Positions 1-7,145 are shown, counted from the first letter of the stretch. The stretch is DNA of 19,758 nt from an uncultured Desulfovibrio sp. (GCA_900553065.1 USBZ01000034.1:1-19758); one strand, 5' to 3'. Numbers and translations are program-made. Notes: generated by a model from the letters alone, not told the origin.

Positions 1-180
1 CATTGCCATGACTAACCAGATAACCTTTTTAGGTCCTTTCAGCTAGTCAAGAGCCAAAGAAAAATATCGGAAAAAGGGATGTGTTTATGCCGTCCGGACG
101 GGGGACGGGGGCTGCCTTTTCTTTTTCCTTCAAAAGGTTATACTTCAAAGCAGTATCATTTTATTTTATCGGGAGCCGCC
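1..180 (+). promoter_or_regulatory. Upstream region/leader of moeA1 with a long-range inverted repeat
   Basis: No gene is visible here. ATAACCTTTT at 20-29 is the exact reverse complement of AAAAGGTTAT at 132-141. TGACTA (9-14) pairs with TAGTCA (44-49) and encloses a small ACCT-TTTT-AGGT hairpin (23-34); that fold excludes the long-range stem. A perfect 12-nt palindrome, CCGTCCGGACGG, sits at 90-101. An in-frame ATG at 79 would start a longer protein, but GGGAG at 171-175, five bases before the ATG at 181, marks the real start. Whether the repeats form a structured leader RNA, such as a Moco-type riboswitch, cannot be decided by eye. Confidence 0.3.
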
Positions 181-1407
181 ATGAAGTCCTTTCTTACCCT
201 GAAATCTGTGGACGAGGTTCTGTCCCTCGTCAGAACGTTTGACCGCCTTCCTGAAGAGACCGTGCTTCTGGATGAGAGTGCGGGCCGCTATCTTGCGCGG
301 GACTGGGCCGCTCCCGAGGATCTGCCGGGCTTTGCCCGATCCACCGTGGACGGATATGCCGTCAGCGCGCGTGACGTGTTCGGCGCGCAGGAAGGCTCTC
401 CGGCACTTCTGGAGTGCGTGGGCGACTGCCCCATGGGAAGCGCGCCTTCCTTCTCGCTTGCTCCGGGGCAGACGGCGCGGATTCTTACCGGCGGCATGCT
501 GCCGGAAGGCGCGGACTGCGTGGTCATGGTGGAATATTCGCGTCCGGCGGGAGACCGTCTGGTTGAGCTGGTACGCACGCAGGCGCCCGGCGATCATGTG
601 CTTGAACGCGATGAAGACGCCGCGGCGGGAAGCGTGCTCATACCGGCGGGGCGTCGGCTGCGGGCGCAGGAAGCGGGACTTCTGGCGGCGCTCGGTCAGC
701 AGACGGTGCAGGTGAGCCGCAGACCCCGTGTAGTCATACTTTCCACCGGAGACGAGGTGGTTCCCTTTGACCGGAAGCCTCTTCCCGGGCAGGTGCGAGA
801 CGTGAATTCTCATTCGCTTGCGGCGCTGTGCGCAGGCGCAGGGGCGAGCGTGCGTCTGGCCGGACTTGTGGGCGACGACATGGATCAGCTGAAGGCGGCG
901 GTGCGCAGCGCAACGGAAGAAGCGGATGTGGTGCTGCTTTCCGGCGGCTCTTCGGCGGGCATGCGTGATCATACCGTGGACGTGTTTCTTTCCATGCCGG
1001 ACAGCGCTCTTCTGGTGCACGGCGCGGCGGTCAGTCCGGGCAAGCCGTTCATTCTGGCCAGATCCGGCAAAACCTGCCTCATGGGACTGCCGGGCCAGGT
1101 GACCAGCGCCCTCGTCTGCGCCCGGGTGTTCCTGCTTCCGCTGCTCAGACATCTTCAGGGCGGCGAGGAACCCGTGATTGCCGGCGTTCCGGCCGTGCTT
1201 TCCCGTTCCGTTGCCTCGGCTCAGGGCCGCAGGGATTTCATCCGCGTTCGTCTCTCCCGCACCGCCGACGGCTGGACGGCTGATCCCGTCACGGCGCCTT
1301 CCGGTCTGATTTCCGGACTTGTGGCCGCCGATGCGCTGGTGGTCTGTCCTGAAAACAGCGAGGGCCTGTACGCCGGGCAGACGGTGTTTGCCGAACTTCT
1401 GCTCTAG
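181..1407 (+). CDS. moeA: Molybdopterin molybdenumtransferase MoeA
   Basis: MoeA inserts the metal (Mo, or W in some paralogues) into adenylylated molybdopterin in the cytoplasm, the last common step of Mo/W cofactor synthesis. The 408-residue product has the normal MoeA length. Visible motifs are STVDGYA at 54-60 (with the conserved Asp), GGMLPEGADCVVMVE at 104-118, STGDE at 188-192, SGGSSAGMRD at 254-263, GKP at 287-289 and GLPG at 302-305, then a MoeA C-terminal beta domain to the end. The start at 181 is chosen because GGGAG lies five bases upstream and because the 34 extra residues from an upstream ATG do not look like MoeA. A second, fused moeA follows on the same strand, 135 bases downstream. 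The motifs are canonical, so this may be the general molybdenum paralogue (inference). Confidence 0.93.
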   Translation: MKSFLTLKSVDEVLSLVRTFDRLPEETVLLDESAGRYLARDWAAPEDLPGFARSTVDGYAVSARDVFGAQEGSPALLECVGDCPMGSAPSFSLAPGQTARILTGGMLPEGADCVVMVEYSRPAGDRLVELVRTQAPGDHVLERDEDAAAGSVLIPAGRRLRAQEAGLLAALGQQTVQVSRRPRVVILSTGDEVVPFDRKPLPGQVRDVNSHSLAALCAGAGASVRLAGLVGDDMDQLKAAVRSATEEADVVLLSGGSSAGMRDHTVDVFLSMPDSALLVHGAAVSPGKPFILARSGKTCLMGLPGQVTSALVCARVFLLPLLRHLQGGEEPVIAGVPAVLSRSVASAQGRRDFIRVRLSRTADGWTADPVTAPSGLISGLVAADALVVCPENSEGLYAGQTVFAELLL

Positions 1408-1458
1408 TCCCCGCCTGTGGCGCAGGGAACAACGCCTTTCTTTTAATTAAATGTATCC

Positions 1459-1510
1459 GGGAAAGGGACGGACCGGCATTCAGACGGCCGGTTCGTCCAG
1501 ACCTTTTCCC
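1459..1510 (+). promoter_or_regulatory. Long hairpin between the two moeA genes
   Basis: GGACGGACCGGC (1466-1477) pairs with GCCGGTTCGTCC (1487-1498) with one mismatch. GGGAAA (1459-1464) continues the stem against TTTTCCC (1504-1510), with a small bulge. No T-run follows, so this is a poor intrinsic terminator. It ends 22 bases before the AGAGGA ribosome binding site (1533-1538) of the second moeA and could be a leader or attenuation structure. Confidence 0.45.
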
Positions 1511-1542
1511 GACGATCCGTGATATCCGCTTAAGAGGAATAT

Positions 1543-3501
1543 ATGTCTCGACATACCTATCTTACGATGAAAACGCCCGAGGAAGCCCGGGCACTCTGGT
1601 TTGACCGTATCGACGCTCTGGAACAGGAGCTTTCTGAAGAACAGGTGTCGCTTTCGGAAGCCCTTCATCGCGTGCTTTCCCGTCCGGTGGAGGCGCTCCG
1701 TTCGTCGCCCGCCTTTCACGGAGCCGCCATGGACGGCGTTGCCGTCAAGGCCGAGGACACCTTTACGGCCAGCGTGCGCAGGCCTCTGCGGCTGGAAGTC
1801 GGCCGGGAGGCGTTCTGGATCAATACCGGCCATCCGCTTCCCGAAGGCTGCAATGCCGTTGTCATGGTGGAGCATCTGAATGTGGAGGAGAACGGCCGGT
1901 ATGTGGTCATGGAAAAGGCGGCCTTTCCCTGGCAGCATGTGCGCAAGCTCGGCGAGGACATGGTGGCCACGGAAATCATTCTGGCTCCGGGCGTGGAAAT
2001 CGGACCGTACGAGCTCGGCGCTCTGGCGGCCGCCGGCGTGACGAGGCCGCCGGTATTCCGCAGACCGGAAGTGGCCGTCATTCCCAGCGGTTCGGAGATC
2101 GTTGCTCTGGATGAGGCGAAGGAGGAGGATCTTCGCGCAGGACGTGCGCTTCCGGAATTCAATTCGCTCATTTTTTCCGCCATGATGGAAAAGGCGGGAG
2201 CGCATACGCGCGTCTGCCCCGTGGTTCCCGATGACGTCGAGCGCATACGGGCCGCCATTGCCGATGCCGTGGCGCAGGGAGCCGATCTTGTCATCATGAA
2301 TGCCGGCTCTTCCGCCGGAAGCCGCGACTATACTGCCGACGTCATCGCCGGCATGGGCGAGCTTCTGGTGCACGGCGTGGCCGTCATGCCGGGCAAGCCC
2401 ACGGCGCTCGGCGTGGTGGAGGCGGCCGGCCGCCGTGTTCCCATCATCGGCACGCCCGGATATCCTGTTTCGGCCATCGTGGCCATGGAGGAATTCGTGC
2501 TTCCGCTGCTTGCCCGCTGGCAGAAGCGGAGCGTGACGAGAAGGGAGACCATAGAGGTCGTTCCCTGCAATCCCATTCCGTCCCGTCCGGGCATGGAAGA
2601 GAGAGTCAGGGTCAAGCTCGGCATGGTGGAAGGAACCTGCTTCGCCGTCACGCTTCCCCGCGGGGCGGGTACGGTGACCAGCCTTTCCCGGGCCGATGCC
2701 GTGATCGCCATTGAAAGAGACAGGGAAGGGCTTGATGCCGGTCAGCCCGTCACGGCGGAACTTCTGCGCTCGCGGGAAGAAATAGAAGGCGCGCTCCTTG
2801 CCGTGGGCAGCCATGACAACACGCTGGATCTCATCGACAGCATGCTCCGCAGAAAGCATCCGGGCTTCCGCCTGACTTCGGCTCATGTCGGGTCGCTGGG
2901 CGGACTTCTGGCACTCAGGCGAGGTCAGTGTCATCTGGCGGGAAGCCATCTGCTCGATGAGGAAAGCGGCGTCTACAACCGCAGTGCCATGAAGGAGCAT
3001 CTGAAGGGCATGCCTGCGCTTCTGGTCAATCTTGTGGACAGAGAGCAGGGCTTCATGGTGCTTCCCGGCAATCCGAAGCATATCGTATCCTTTGAAGATC
3101 TGTGCCGCGAGGACGTGCAGTTCATCAACCGGCAGCGCGGCAGCGGAACACGTGTTCTTCTGGATTATGAACTGAAGAAGCGCGGACTTTCTTCTGCGCA
3201 TATCCAAGGCTACCGCGACGAGGAGTATACGCACATGAACGTGGCCGCCGCCGTGCTTTCCGGCAGAGCCGACGCCGGTCTCGGCGTGCGCTCCGCCGCC
3301 GCGGCGCTGGGGCTGGATTTCGTTTCCGTGGGTGTGGAGGAATACGATCTGGTCATTCCTCTTCGCTATACCGATGATGCGCGCATCAAGGCTCTCTTCG
3401 ACGTCATCCGTTCGGAGGAGTTCCGGCAGCAGGTCAGCAGCATGGGCGGATACGGTACGGACAGAACCGGCGAGATTCTCTGGGAGTACGACGGCAAGTA
3501 G
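1543..3501 (+). CDS. moeA: MoeA fused to a C-terminal PBP-like (molybdate/LysR-substrate type) domain
   Basis: This 652-residue protein is about 240 residues longer than plain MoeA. Residues 1-410 are MoeA: AMDGVAV 62-68, PLPEGCNAVVMVE 98-110, PSGSEI 181-186 (where the neighbour has STGDE), NAGSSAGSRD 253-262, PGKPT 283-287 and GTPGYPVS 303-310. From about residue 415 begins a periplasmic-binding-protein-like fold without a signal peptide: GSHDNTLDL 422-430, an AHVGSLGGLLALRRG stretch near 447-461 and a RGSGTRVLLDYEL stretch near 532-544. Such cytosolic fusions are known in archaea and sulfate reducers; the extra domain is thought to bind an oxyanion or regulate metal insertion. AGAGGA at 1533-1538 supports the ATG at 1543. 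Given the neighbouring tungsten-type AOR, a tungsten-selective paralogue is an attractive inference, not shown by the sequence. Confidence 0.9.
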   Translation: MSRHTYLTMKTPEEARALWFDRIDALEQELSEEQVSLSEALHRVLSRPVEALRSSPAFHGAAMDGVAVKAEDTFTASVRRPLRLEVGREAFWINTGHPLPEGCNAVVMVEHLNVEENGRYVVMEKAAFPWQHVRKLGEDMVATEIILAPGVEIGPYELGALAAAGVTRPPVFRRPEVAVIPSGSEIVALDEAKEEDLRAGRALPEFNSLIFSAMMEKAGAHTRVCPVVPDDVERIRAAIADAVAQGADLVIMNAGSSAGSRDYTADVIAGMGELLVHGVAVMPGKPTALGVVEAAGRRVPIIGTPGYPVSAIVAMEEFVLPLLARWQKRSVTRRETIEVVPCNPIPSRPGMEERVRVKLGMVEGTCFAVTLPRGAGTVTSLSRADAVIAIERDREGLDAGQPVTAELLRSREEIEGALLAVGSHDNTLDLIDSMLRRKHPGFRLTSAHVGSLGGLLALRRGQCHLAGSHLLDEESGVYNRSAMKEHLKGMPALLVNLVDREQGFMVLPGNPKHIVSFEDLCREDVQFINRQRGSGTRVLLDYELKKRGLSSAHIQGYRDEEYTHMNVAAAVLSGRADAGLGVRSAAAALGLDFVSVGVEEYDLVIPLRYTDDARIKALFDVIRSEEFRQQVSSMGGYGTDRTGEILWEYDGK

Positions 3502-3515
3502 TCTGAAGAAACAGG

Positions 3516-3558
3516 CATGCGTTTTCTGCGTCCGCATGTGGGGCGCAGAAAACGCATG
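3516..3558. terminator. Strong hairpin after moeA-PBP, no T-run
   Basis: CATGCGTTTTCTGCG (3516-3530) and CGCAGAAAACGCATG (3544-3558) are perfect 15-base reverse complements. TCC/GGG next to the loop extends the stem to 18 bp with one G-U pair and a 7-base loop. It begins 14 bases after the moeA stop codon, so a transcript-end role is likely, but neither side has a proper U-tract. The 156 bases from 3559 to the end of the transposase-like gene show no gene I can support. Confidence 0.5.
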
Positions 3559-3714
3559 AAAGACAGATTCGATAATGAAGTCGGTAAGGGTGGCGACTCC
3601 AGAGCGGGAACAGTGCTGAGAAGTATGCCGCAGAAAATGGGGACGCGGCGTGTCAGGCCCGGAGCTGCCGGAAAAGAGACGGGCTCCACATGGGCTCGCC
3701 CGGCCCGGCGCAGG

Positions 3715-4068
3715 TCAGGATTCCGCCTGAGCCGTATTCCGACCCGCGTATTTTTTCATGGCCAGACTGCATTTTCCGGATTTTATCTTGCGGGGAGTCG
3801 TGGCGTTTTCGGAAAGATGCACGCTGGCGGGCAGGCAGGAACGGATGATGTCGAAGGTGCCGTCCTTTTTCCATGCCGTAAAGCGGCGCCATGCCGTGAC
3901 ATAGCTGCCCATGTCGCGGGGCAGGTCGCTCCAGCGGCAGCCTGTGGTAAGTACATAGAGAACGGCTTCCAGCGTTTCCCGGTCGCTTTTGCGGGGGCGT
4001 CCTACTTTTTTGCCCCTGGCGAGAAACGGCTCGATGCGTCTCCACTGCTGATCGCTGATAAATGCCAT
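3715..4068 (-). CDS. Truncated IS5-type transposase (N-terminal DUF4096-like domain only)
   Basis: Residues 3-80 of this 117-residue protein match the N-terminal domain of IS5/IS402-like transposases: ISDQQWRRIEPFL, GRPRKSDRETLEAVLYVL, TGCRWSDLPRDMGSYVTAWRRF and WKKDGTFDII. The DDE catalytic domain is absent: after about residue 85 the sequence becomes lysine-rich and unlike transposase, and no continuation was recognised in the other frames down to 3559. The start looks intact, with AAGGA seven bases upstream of the ATG. I could not find flanking terminal inverted repeats or target duplications. It is most likely a decayed insertion or the first ORF of a two-ORF element that lost the second. 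It lies in the convergent gap between the moeA genes and the AOR cofactor genes. Confidence 0.7.
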   Translation of the reverse strand: MAFISDQQWRRIEPFLARGKKVGRPRKSDRETLEAVLYVLTTGCRWSDLPRDMGSYVTAWRRFTAWKKDGTFDIIRSCLPASVHLSENATTPRKIKSGKCSLAMKKYAGRNTAQAES

Positions 4069-4096
4069 GCCGTATTCCTTGAAGGTGAAAGAGTGT

Positions 4097-4113
4097 TCCG
4101 GACTCAGTCCGGA
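4097..4113 (-). terminator. Short palindrome over the stop codon of the E1-like gene
   Basis: TCCGGACT (4097-4104) and AGTCCGGA (4106-4113) are perfect reverse complements around one base; a realistic hairpin has 7 bp and a 3-base loop. The TGA stop of the E1-like gene lies inside it. Downstream on the - strand only a short CTCTTTC follows, so termination here would be weak. Confidence 0.3.
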
Positions 4114-4955
4114 GAGAAAAAGCAGAGCGTTTCCAGTTCAGGAACGGAAAGGTCGAGATGATAGAGCTTTCCGTCGTCGTCCTTGTCATGACACAGTCGC
4201 CGCAGCAGCAGCGATACCATGAGACAGGCGGTTCCTGCCACCGTGACGGCGTGCGTATGCATGGAGGCGCCTTCACGGTTTCCCCGCTCTTCGTCGGGGT
4301 AGATCTGCGAGAAGGGCAGGCGGTGACTGAGATCGGAAAGAGCAAGCCCTTCATTCCTTGCCACGGAGCCGTGTACGCACAGCACACCGGCGTTCATGGC
4401 GGCCATTTCCAGCATTTTTTTCCTGGCCAGGGAGTCCAGGCAGTCCATGACAACGTCTGCCCCGGTCAGAAGTCCGGGCAGCGTGTTTTCGTCGAGAGCA
4501 ACGACATGGGCCGTGACGTCCATGTAGGAGGCCATGTCCAGAATACCGTCCCGGCAGGCTTCGGCCTTGAATCGGCCCAGCGTTTTTTCCGTGCAGAAGC
4601 GCTGACGGTTGAGATTGCTTTCCTCGAATCTGTCCGGATCGCAGAGAATCAGAGTGCCTATGCCCGTACGGGTCAGAAGTTCCGCAACATAACCGCCCAG
4701 ACCGCCGCATCCGGCCACAAGAACCCGGGTGGACAACAGGCGGACGAGAGATGCGGCTGACAGGCTTCCCCGGCAGCGGCTGAAGCGTTCCGGCCAGATG
4801 TCCAGCTGCAGAAGATCCGTCATGACGGCGCGCTCCGAACGCTTTCCAGCAAGGGAAAGACGGCGGATGCCCTCTCTGTCGACGGCGTTTCCTTCCGGCG
4901 TCTTTATAAGAAGGGACGGCAGCAGGGCACGCTCCTGTTCCGGAAGATCCTTCAT
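4104..4955 (-). CDS. ThiF/MoeB/HesA-family E1-like adenylyltransferase
   Basis: Proteins of this family adenylate the C-terminal Gly-Gly of a MoaD/ThiS-type carrier so that it can accept sulfur. The 283-residue product has a Rossmann ATP site with GCGGLG at 82-87, SNLNRQ at 113-118 and DCLDS at 171-175, all typical of the family. An N-terminal extension of about 75 residues comes first. The paired CxxC zinc motifs of MoeB and ThiF are absent. The gene begins on the base after the TAG stop of the moaD-like gene (TAG-ATG), and its ribosome binding site, GGAGGAGG, is formed by the last glycine codons of that gene, so the two are translationally linked. It is therefore probably the dedicated activator of the adjacent carrier, serving the pterin cofactor of the upstream AOR (inference). 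Confidence 0.85.
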   Translation of the reverse strand: MKDLPEQERALLPSLLIKTPEGNAVDREGIRRLSLAGKRSERAVMTDLLQLDIWPERFSRCRGSLSAASLVRLLSTRVLVAGCGGLGGYVAELLTRTGIGTLILCDPDRFEESNLNRQRFCTEKTLGRFKAEACRDGILDMASYMDVTAHVVALDENTLPGLLTGADVVMDCLDSLARKKMLEMAAMNAGVLCVHGSVARNEGLALSDLSHRLPFSQIYPDEERGNREGASMHTHAVTVAGTACLMVSLLLRRLCHDKDDDGKLYHLDLSVPELETLCFFSPD

Positions 4956-5204
4956 CTAGCCTCCTCCCACGGCGGGGAAGTATGCAACGCGGTCACCGTC
5001 GCGCACGGGACTGGACGTTTCGCTCTGACGGCTGTTGATCATGACGATCTTGATTTCCTCGAGCGGCAGGCCTATGCGCCGGGCCAGTTCTCCGGCGGTG
5101 ATGCCGGTGTCTGCATCGTCAAGCTCGACGATCAGCCCCTGTTCCGGAATGTATCCGGGAACGCTGTCTCGCAGGGTGGTACTGAGTTTTATCTGTACGC
5201 TCAT
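4956..5204 (-). CDS. MoaD/ThiS-family sulfur carrier protein
   Basis: This is a small (82-residue) beta-grasp protein of the MoaD type. It ends in VGGG; the terminal Gly-Gly is the site of adenylation and thiocarboxylation for dithiolene formation in molybdopterin. The DGDRVAYFPAVGGG ending (69-82) is the family signature. Its gene lies between aor and an E1-like gene, so it likely supplies sulfur for the AOR pterin cofactor. No Shine-Dalgarno sequence is visible before the ATG: the 11 bases upstream read CTGTTCTACCC, and before those lies a very GC-rich hairpin. Translation may depend on coupling to aor or on that structure. A ThiS role cannot be fully excluded, but no thiamine gene is nearby. 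Confidence 0.88.
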   Translation of the reverse strand: MSVQIKLSTTLRDSVPGYIPEQGLIVELDDADTGITAGELARRIGLPLEEIKIVMINSRQSETSSPVRDGDRVAYFPAVGGG

Positions 5205-5215
5205 GGGTAGAACAG

Positions 5216-5243
5216 GCCCGCGCGGGGGGAAACCCGCGCGGGC
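5216..5243 (-). promoter_or_regulatory. Very stable hairpin between aor and moaD-like gene
   Basis: GCCCGCGCGGG (5216-5226) and CCCGCGCGGGC (5233-5243) are perfect 11-bp arms, all G/C, with a 6-base loop. The structure fills most of the 48-base gap between the AOR stop and the carrier start. No U-tract follows, so it may protect the aor mRNA 3' end or lower downstream expression rather than end transcription fully. Confidence 0.55.
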
Positions 5244-5252
5244 GGTAGGTGT

Positions 5253-6995
5253 TTACTTCTTGATCCAGTTGAAGGTGGTCTGCAGTTCTTCAGGCGTGAA
5301 GTCGAAGGTCGTGTTGTGCGGAGGCACGGGCTCGTCCGTGAAGAAGTCGGGCAGATGGTCGGCCGCTTCGGTGATGCCGGCACGGCGGTTGAAGTCGACT
5401 TCCGTGGAGATGATGCGCTGGCCGAGGGTGACCACGTCGTCGCCGGTGAGCTGCCAGCCGAACTTCGCGTTCAGCATGTCGACGATGGAGGCGAGGGCAT
5501 CCGGGATATCCAGAATGGCGAAGGCGGTGAACAGGCACAGACCCACGCTGTCCACGGAGGCCGTGGCGATCTGGAGGTTGCGGGAAAGCTCGATCTGGCC
5601 TTCCTTCTTAAGGGGATCGACCTTGCCGCCGCAGCTCAGGATGTTGGCGGTAACGGAGTAACCGGCGGTATGGTCGGCGCCCATGGGGGTGGTGGCGTAG
5701 GTAACGCCCACACCCTTGACCGCACGAGGATCGTAGGCGGGCAGGCTCTGCCCCTTCACGCAGGGAACTCTTCTCACGCCGAACACGCGGCCCGTGGTGG
5801 CGGTACCGCAGCCGATGACGCGGCCCAGAGGCGTGCCGTCGCTGATGCCCTGCATGGCTTCGAGCACGGCCTTACCGTCGCCGAGAGGAATGCCGCCGCC
5901 GGCCATGGCCACACCGATGGCCACGCCCACGTCGATGGTATCCACACCGAAGTCGTCGCACATATGGTCGAAGGTGCAGATGAGGTCGAGGTCACCGATG
6001 TTGCTGTGGGGGCCGAAGCACCACAGGGTTTCGTATTCGGGCCACTTGCTCTTGAACTTGCCCTTTTCGTCGGGGAAGATGCCGCTGCAGCGGATGATGC
6101 AGCCGCTCATGCAGCCGTGGGCCACGGCGCCTTCGCCTCCGCGTTCCTTGGTGACCTTGTTCATCATTTCGCCGGAAACGGCTTCGTGCTGTTCAAACTG
6201 ACCGCAGGTGAAGTTGCGGGTGGGCAGACCGCCGGCTTCATGAAGAATGTTCACGAGAACGGCGGTACCGTATTCGGCCAGACCCTTGCCCGTGATGGGA
6301 TGGCTGGTGAGAGCCTTGGCGAAGCGCTTGGAAGCAGCCTTGAAGGCTTCTTCGTCCACGAGCGGATGGTTCTTGCCGCCTTCGGGATTGATGATGATGG
6401 CCTTCAGACCCTTGGAACCCATGACGGCGCCCACGCCGCCGCGACCGGCATGACGCTGGGGACGCAGTTCACGGTCCGTGAAGGCGATACTGGCGGCGGT
6501 GAGCTTGAATTCACCGGCTCTGCCGATGGTGACGTAGCTGCATTCCTTGCCGTACTGTTCCACCAGCTTGTTCACGGCGTCGAAGTTGTTCAGGCCGGCA
6601 ACGGGGGAGGGAACGAGTCTGGCGGAATCCTTGCTGACTTCGAGCTGCCACCATTCGCCTTCGGTGGCCATGTCTTCCACGATGATGGCCAGAATGCCGA
6701 GCTTGGCAAGATGGCCGCCGGGCTGACCGCCGGAGTTGGATTCCTTGATGCCGTCGGTCAGCGGGCTCTTGCAGCCCACGGAAATGCGGTTGGAGTTGGG
6801 GCTGTTGGTGGCGCCGAGCAGACCGGGCGCGAAGACCAGTTTGTTGTGCGGTCCGAGCGGAGTGCAGATGGGGTTCACTTCGCGGGCGACGATGGTGGAG
6901 GTCAGTGCGCGGCCGCCGAGACCTGCGTATTCTTCGGGAATGTCTTCAAATACGCAGCTCTTGGTGGCCATGTTGACACGCAGAAAACGAAACAT
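5253..6995 (-). CDS. aor: Tungsten-type aldehyde:ferredoxin oxidoreductase (AOR)
   Basis: AOR oxidises aldehydes to carboxylic acids with ferredoxin as acceptor, using a bis-pterin tungsten cofactor and one [4Fe-4S] cluster in the cytoplasm. The 580-residue product has the normal length. Visible: the AOR N-domain with GLGGRAL (25-31) and NSPNSNR (64-70); the pterin-binding RHAGRGGVGAVMGSKGLKAI (181-200); cluster cysteines C295, C299 and C303 (CX3CX3C) and C487 in DSVGLC; and YDPRAVKGVG (421-430). The reading frame can be extended to a TTG at 7076, but that overlaps a promoter -35 element. AAGGAG lies six bases before the ATG at 6995, so the shorter start is used. The gene is the promoter-proximal member of an aor-moaD-E1 run. 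The substrate is unknown; acetaldehyde or methylthioacetaldehyde are candidates given the mtn genes and Fe-ADH nearby (inference). Confidence 0.93.
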   Translation of the reverse strand: MFRFLRVNMATKSCVFEDIPEEYAGLGGRALTSTIVAREVNPICTPLGPHNKLVFAPGLLGATNSPNSNRISVGCKSPLTDGIKESNSGGQPGGHLAKLGILAIIVEDMATEGEWWQLEVSKDSARLVPSPVAGLNNFDAVNKLVEQYGKECSYVTIGRAGEFKLTAASIAFTDRELRPQRHAGRGGVGAVMGSKGLKAIIINPEGGKNHPLVDEEAFKAASKRFAKALTSHPITGKGLAEYGTAVLVNILHEAGGLPTRNFTCGQFEQHEAVSGEMMNKVTKERGGEGAVAHGCMSGCIIRCSGIFPDEKGKFKSKWPEYETLWCFGPHSNIGDLDLICTFDHMCDDFGVDTIDVGVAIGVAMAGGGIPLGDGKAVLEAMQGISDGTPLGRVIGCGTATTGRVFGVRRVPCVKGQSLPAYDPRAVKGVGVTYATTPMGADHTAGYSVTANILSCGGKVDPLKKEGQIELSRNLQIATASVDSVGLCLFTAFAILDIPDALASIVDMLNAKFGWQLTGDDVVTLGQRIISTEVDFNRRAGITEAADHLPDFFTDEPVPPHNTTFDFTPEELQTTFNWIKK

Positions 6996-7046
6996 GCCGT
7001 GCTCCTTTGGTTCAGTCATGGTTTCGGAGAATATCTCTTTGAACGC

Positions 7047-7076
7047 AGCATAAGGTTTCGTTTTTTTTTTCGTCAA
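7047..7076 (-). promoter_or_regulatory. Promoter of aor
   Basis: On the - strand, TTGACG (7071-7076) is a good -35 element. An 18-base spacer containing a run of ten A leads to TATGCT (7047-7052) as -10. Transcription would start near 7040, giving a leader of about 45 bases that contains the AAGGAG site. This supports the ATG at 6995 over the longer frame. Confidence 0.55.
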
Positions 7077-7083
7077 GGAAGAG

Positions 7084-7128
7084 AAAAAACAATCACGCTT
7101 TTTCTTTTCGGGTCGTATTTCGTGACTG
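7084..7128 (-). terminator. Probable intrinsic terminator of the nitroreductase gene
   Basis: Read on the - strand, CAGTCACG (7121-7128) pairs with CGTGATTG (7090-7097) with one G-U pair, and TTTTTT (7084-7089) follows directly. The 23-base loop is longer than usual. It begins 17 bases after the nitroreductase stop and lies just upstream of the aor promoter. Confidence 0.5.
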
Positions 7129-7145
7129 GCTGAGCGCTTTGCCGT

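Noticed and set aside
1480..3537. 685-codon open frame on the - strand opposite moeA-PBP
   Set aside because: It has no recognisable domain, and the + strand frame is an unmistakable MoeA fusion.
5253..7076. Longer AOR starting with TTG at 7076
   Set aside because: The TTG coincides with the -35 element, the extra 27 residues are not AOR-like, and AAGGAG marks the ATG at 6995.
5316..7133. 605-codon open frame on the + strand opposite aor
   Set aside because: It is repetitive Gly/Ala/Val/His-rich sequence created by the GC-biased codons of aor on the other strand; AOR has clear motifs throughout.
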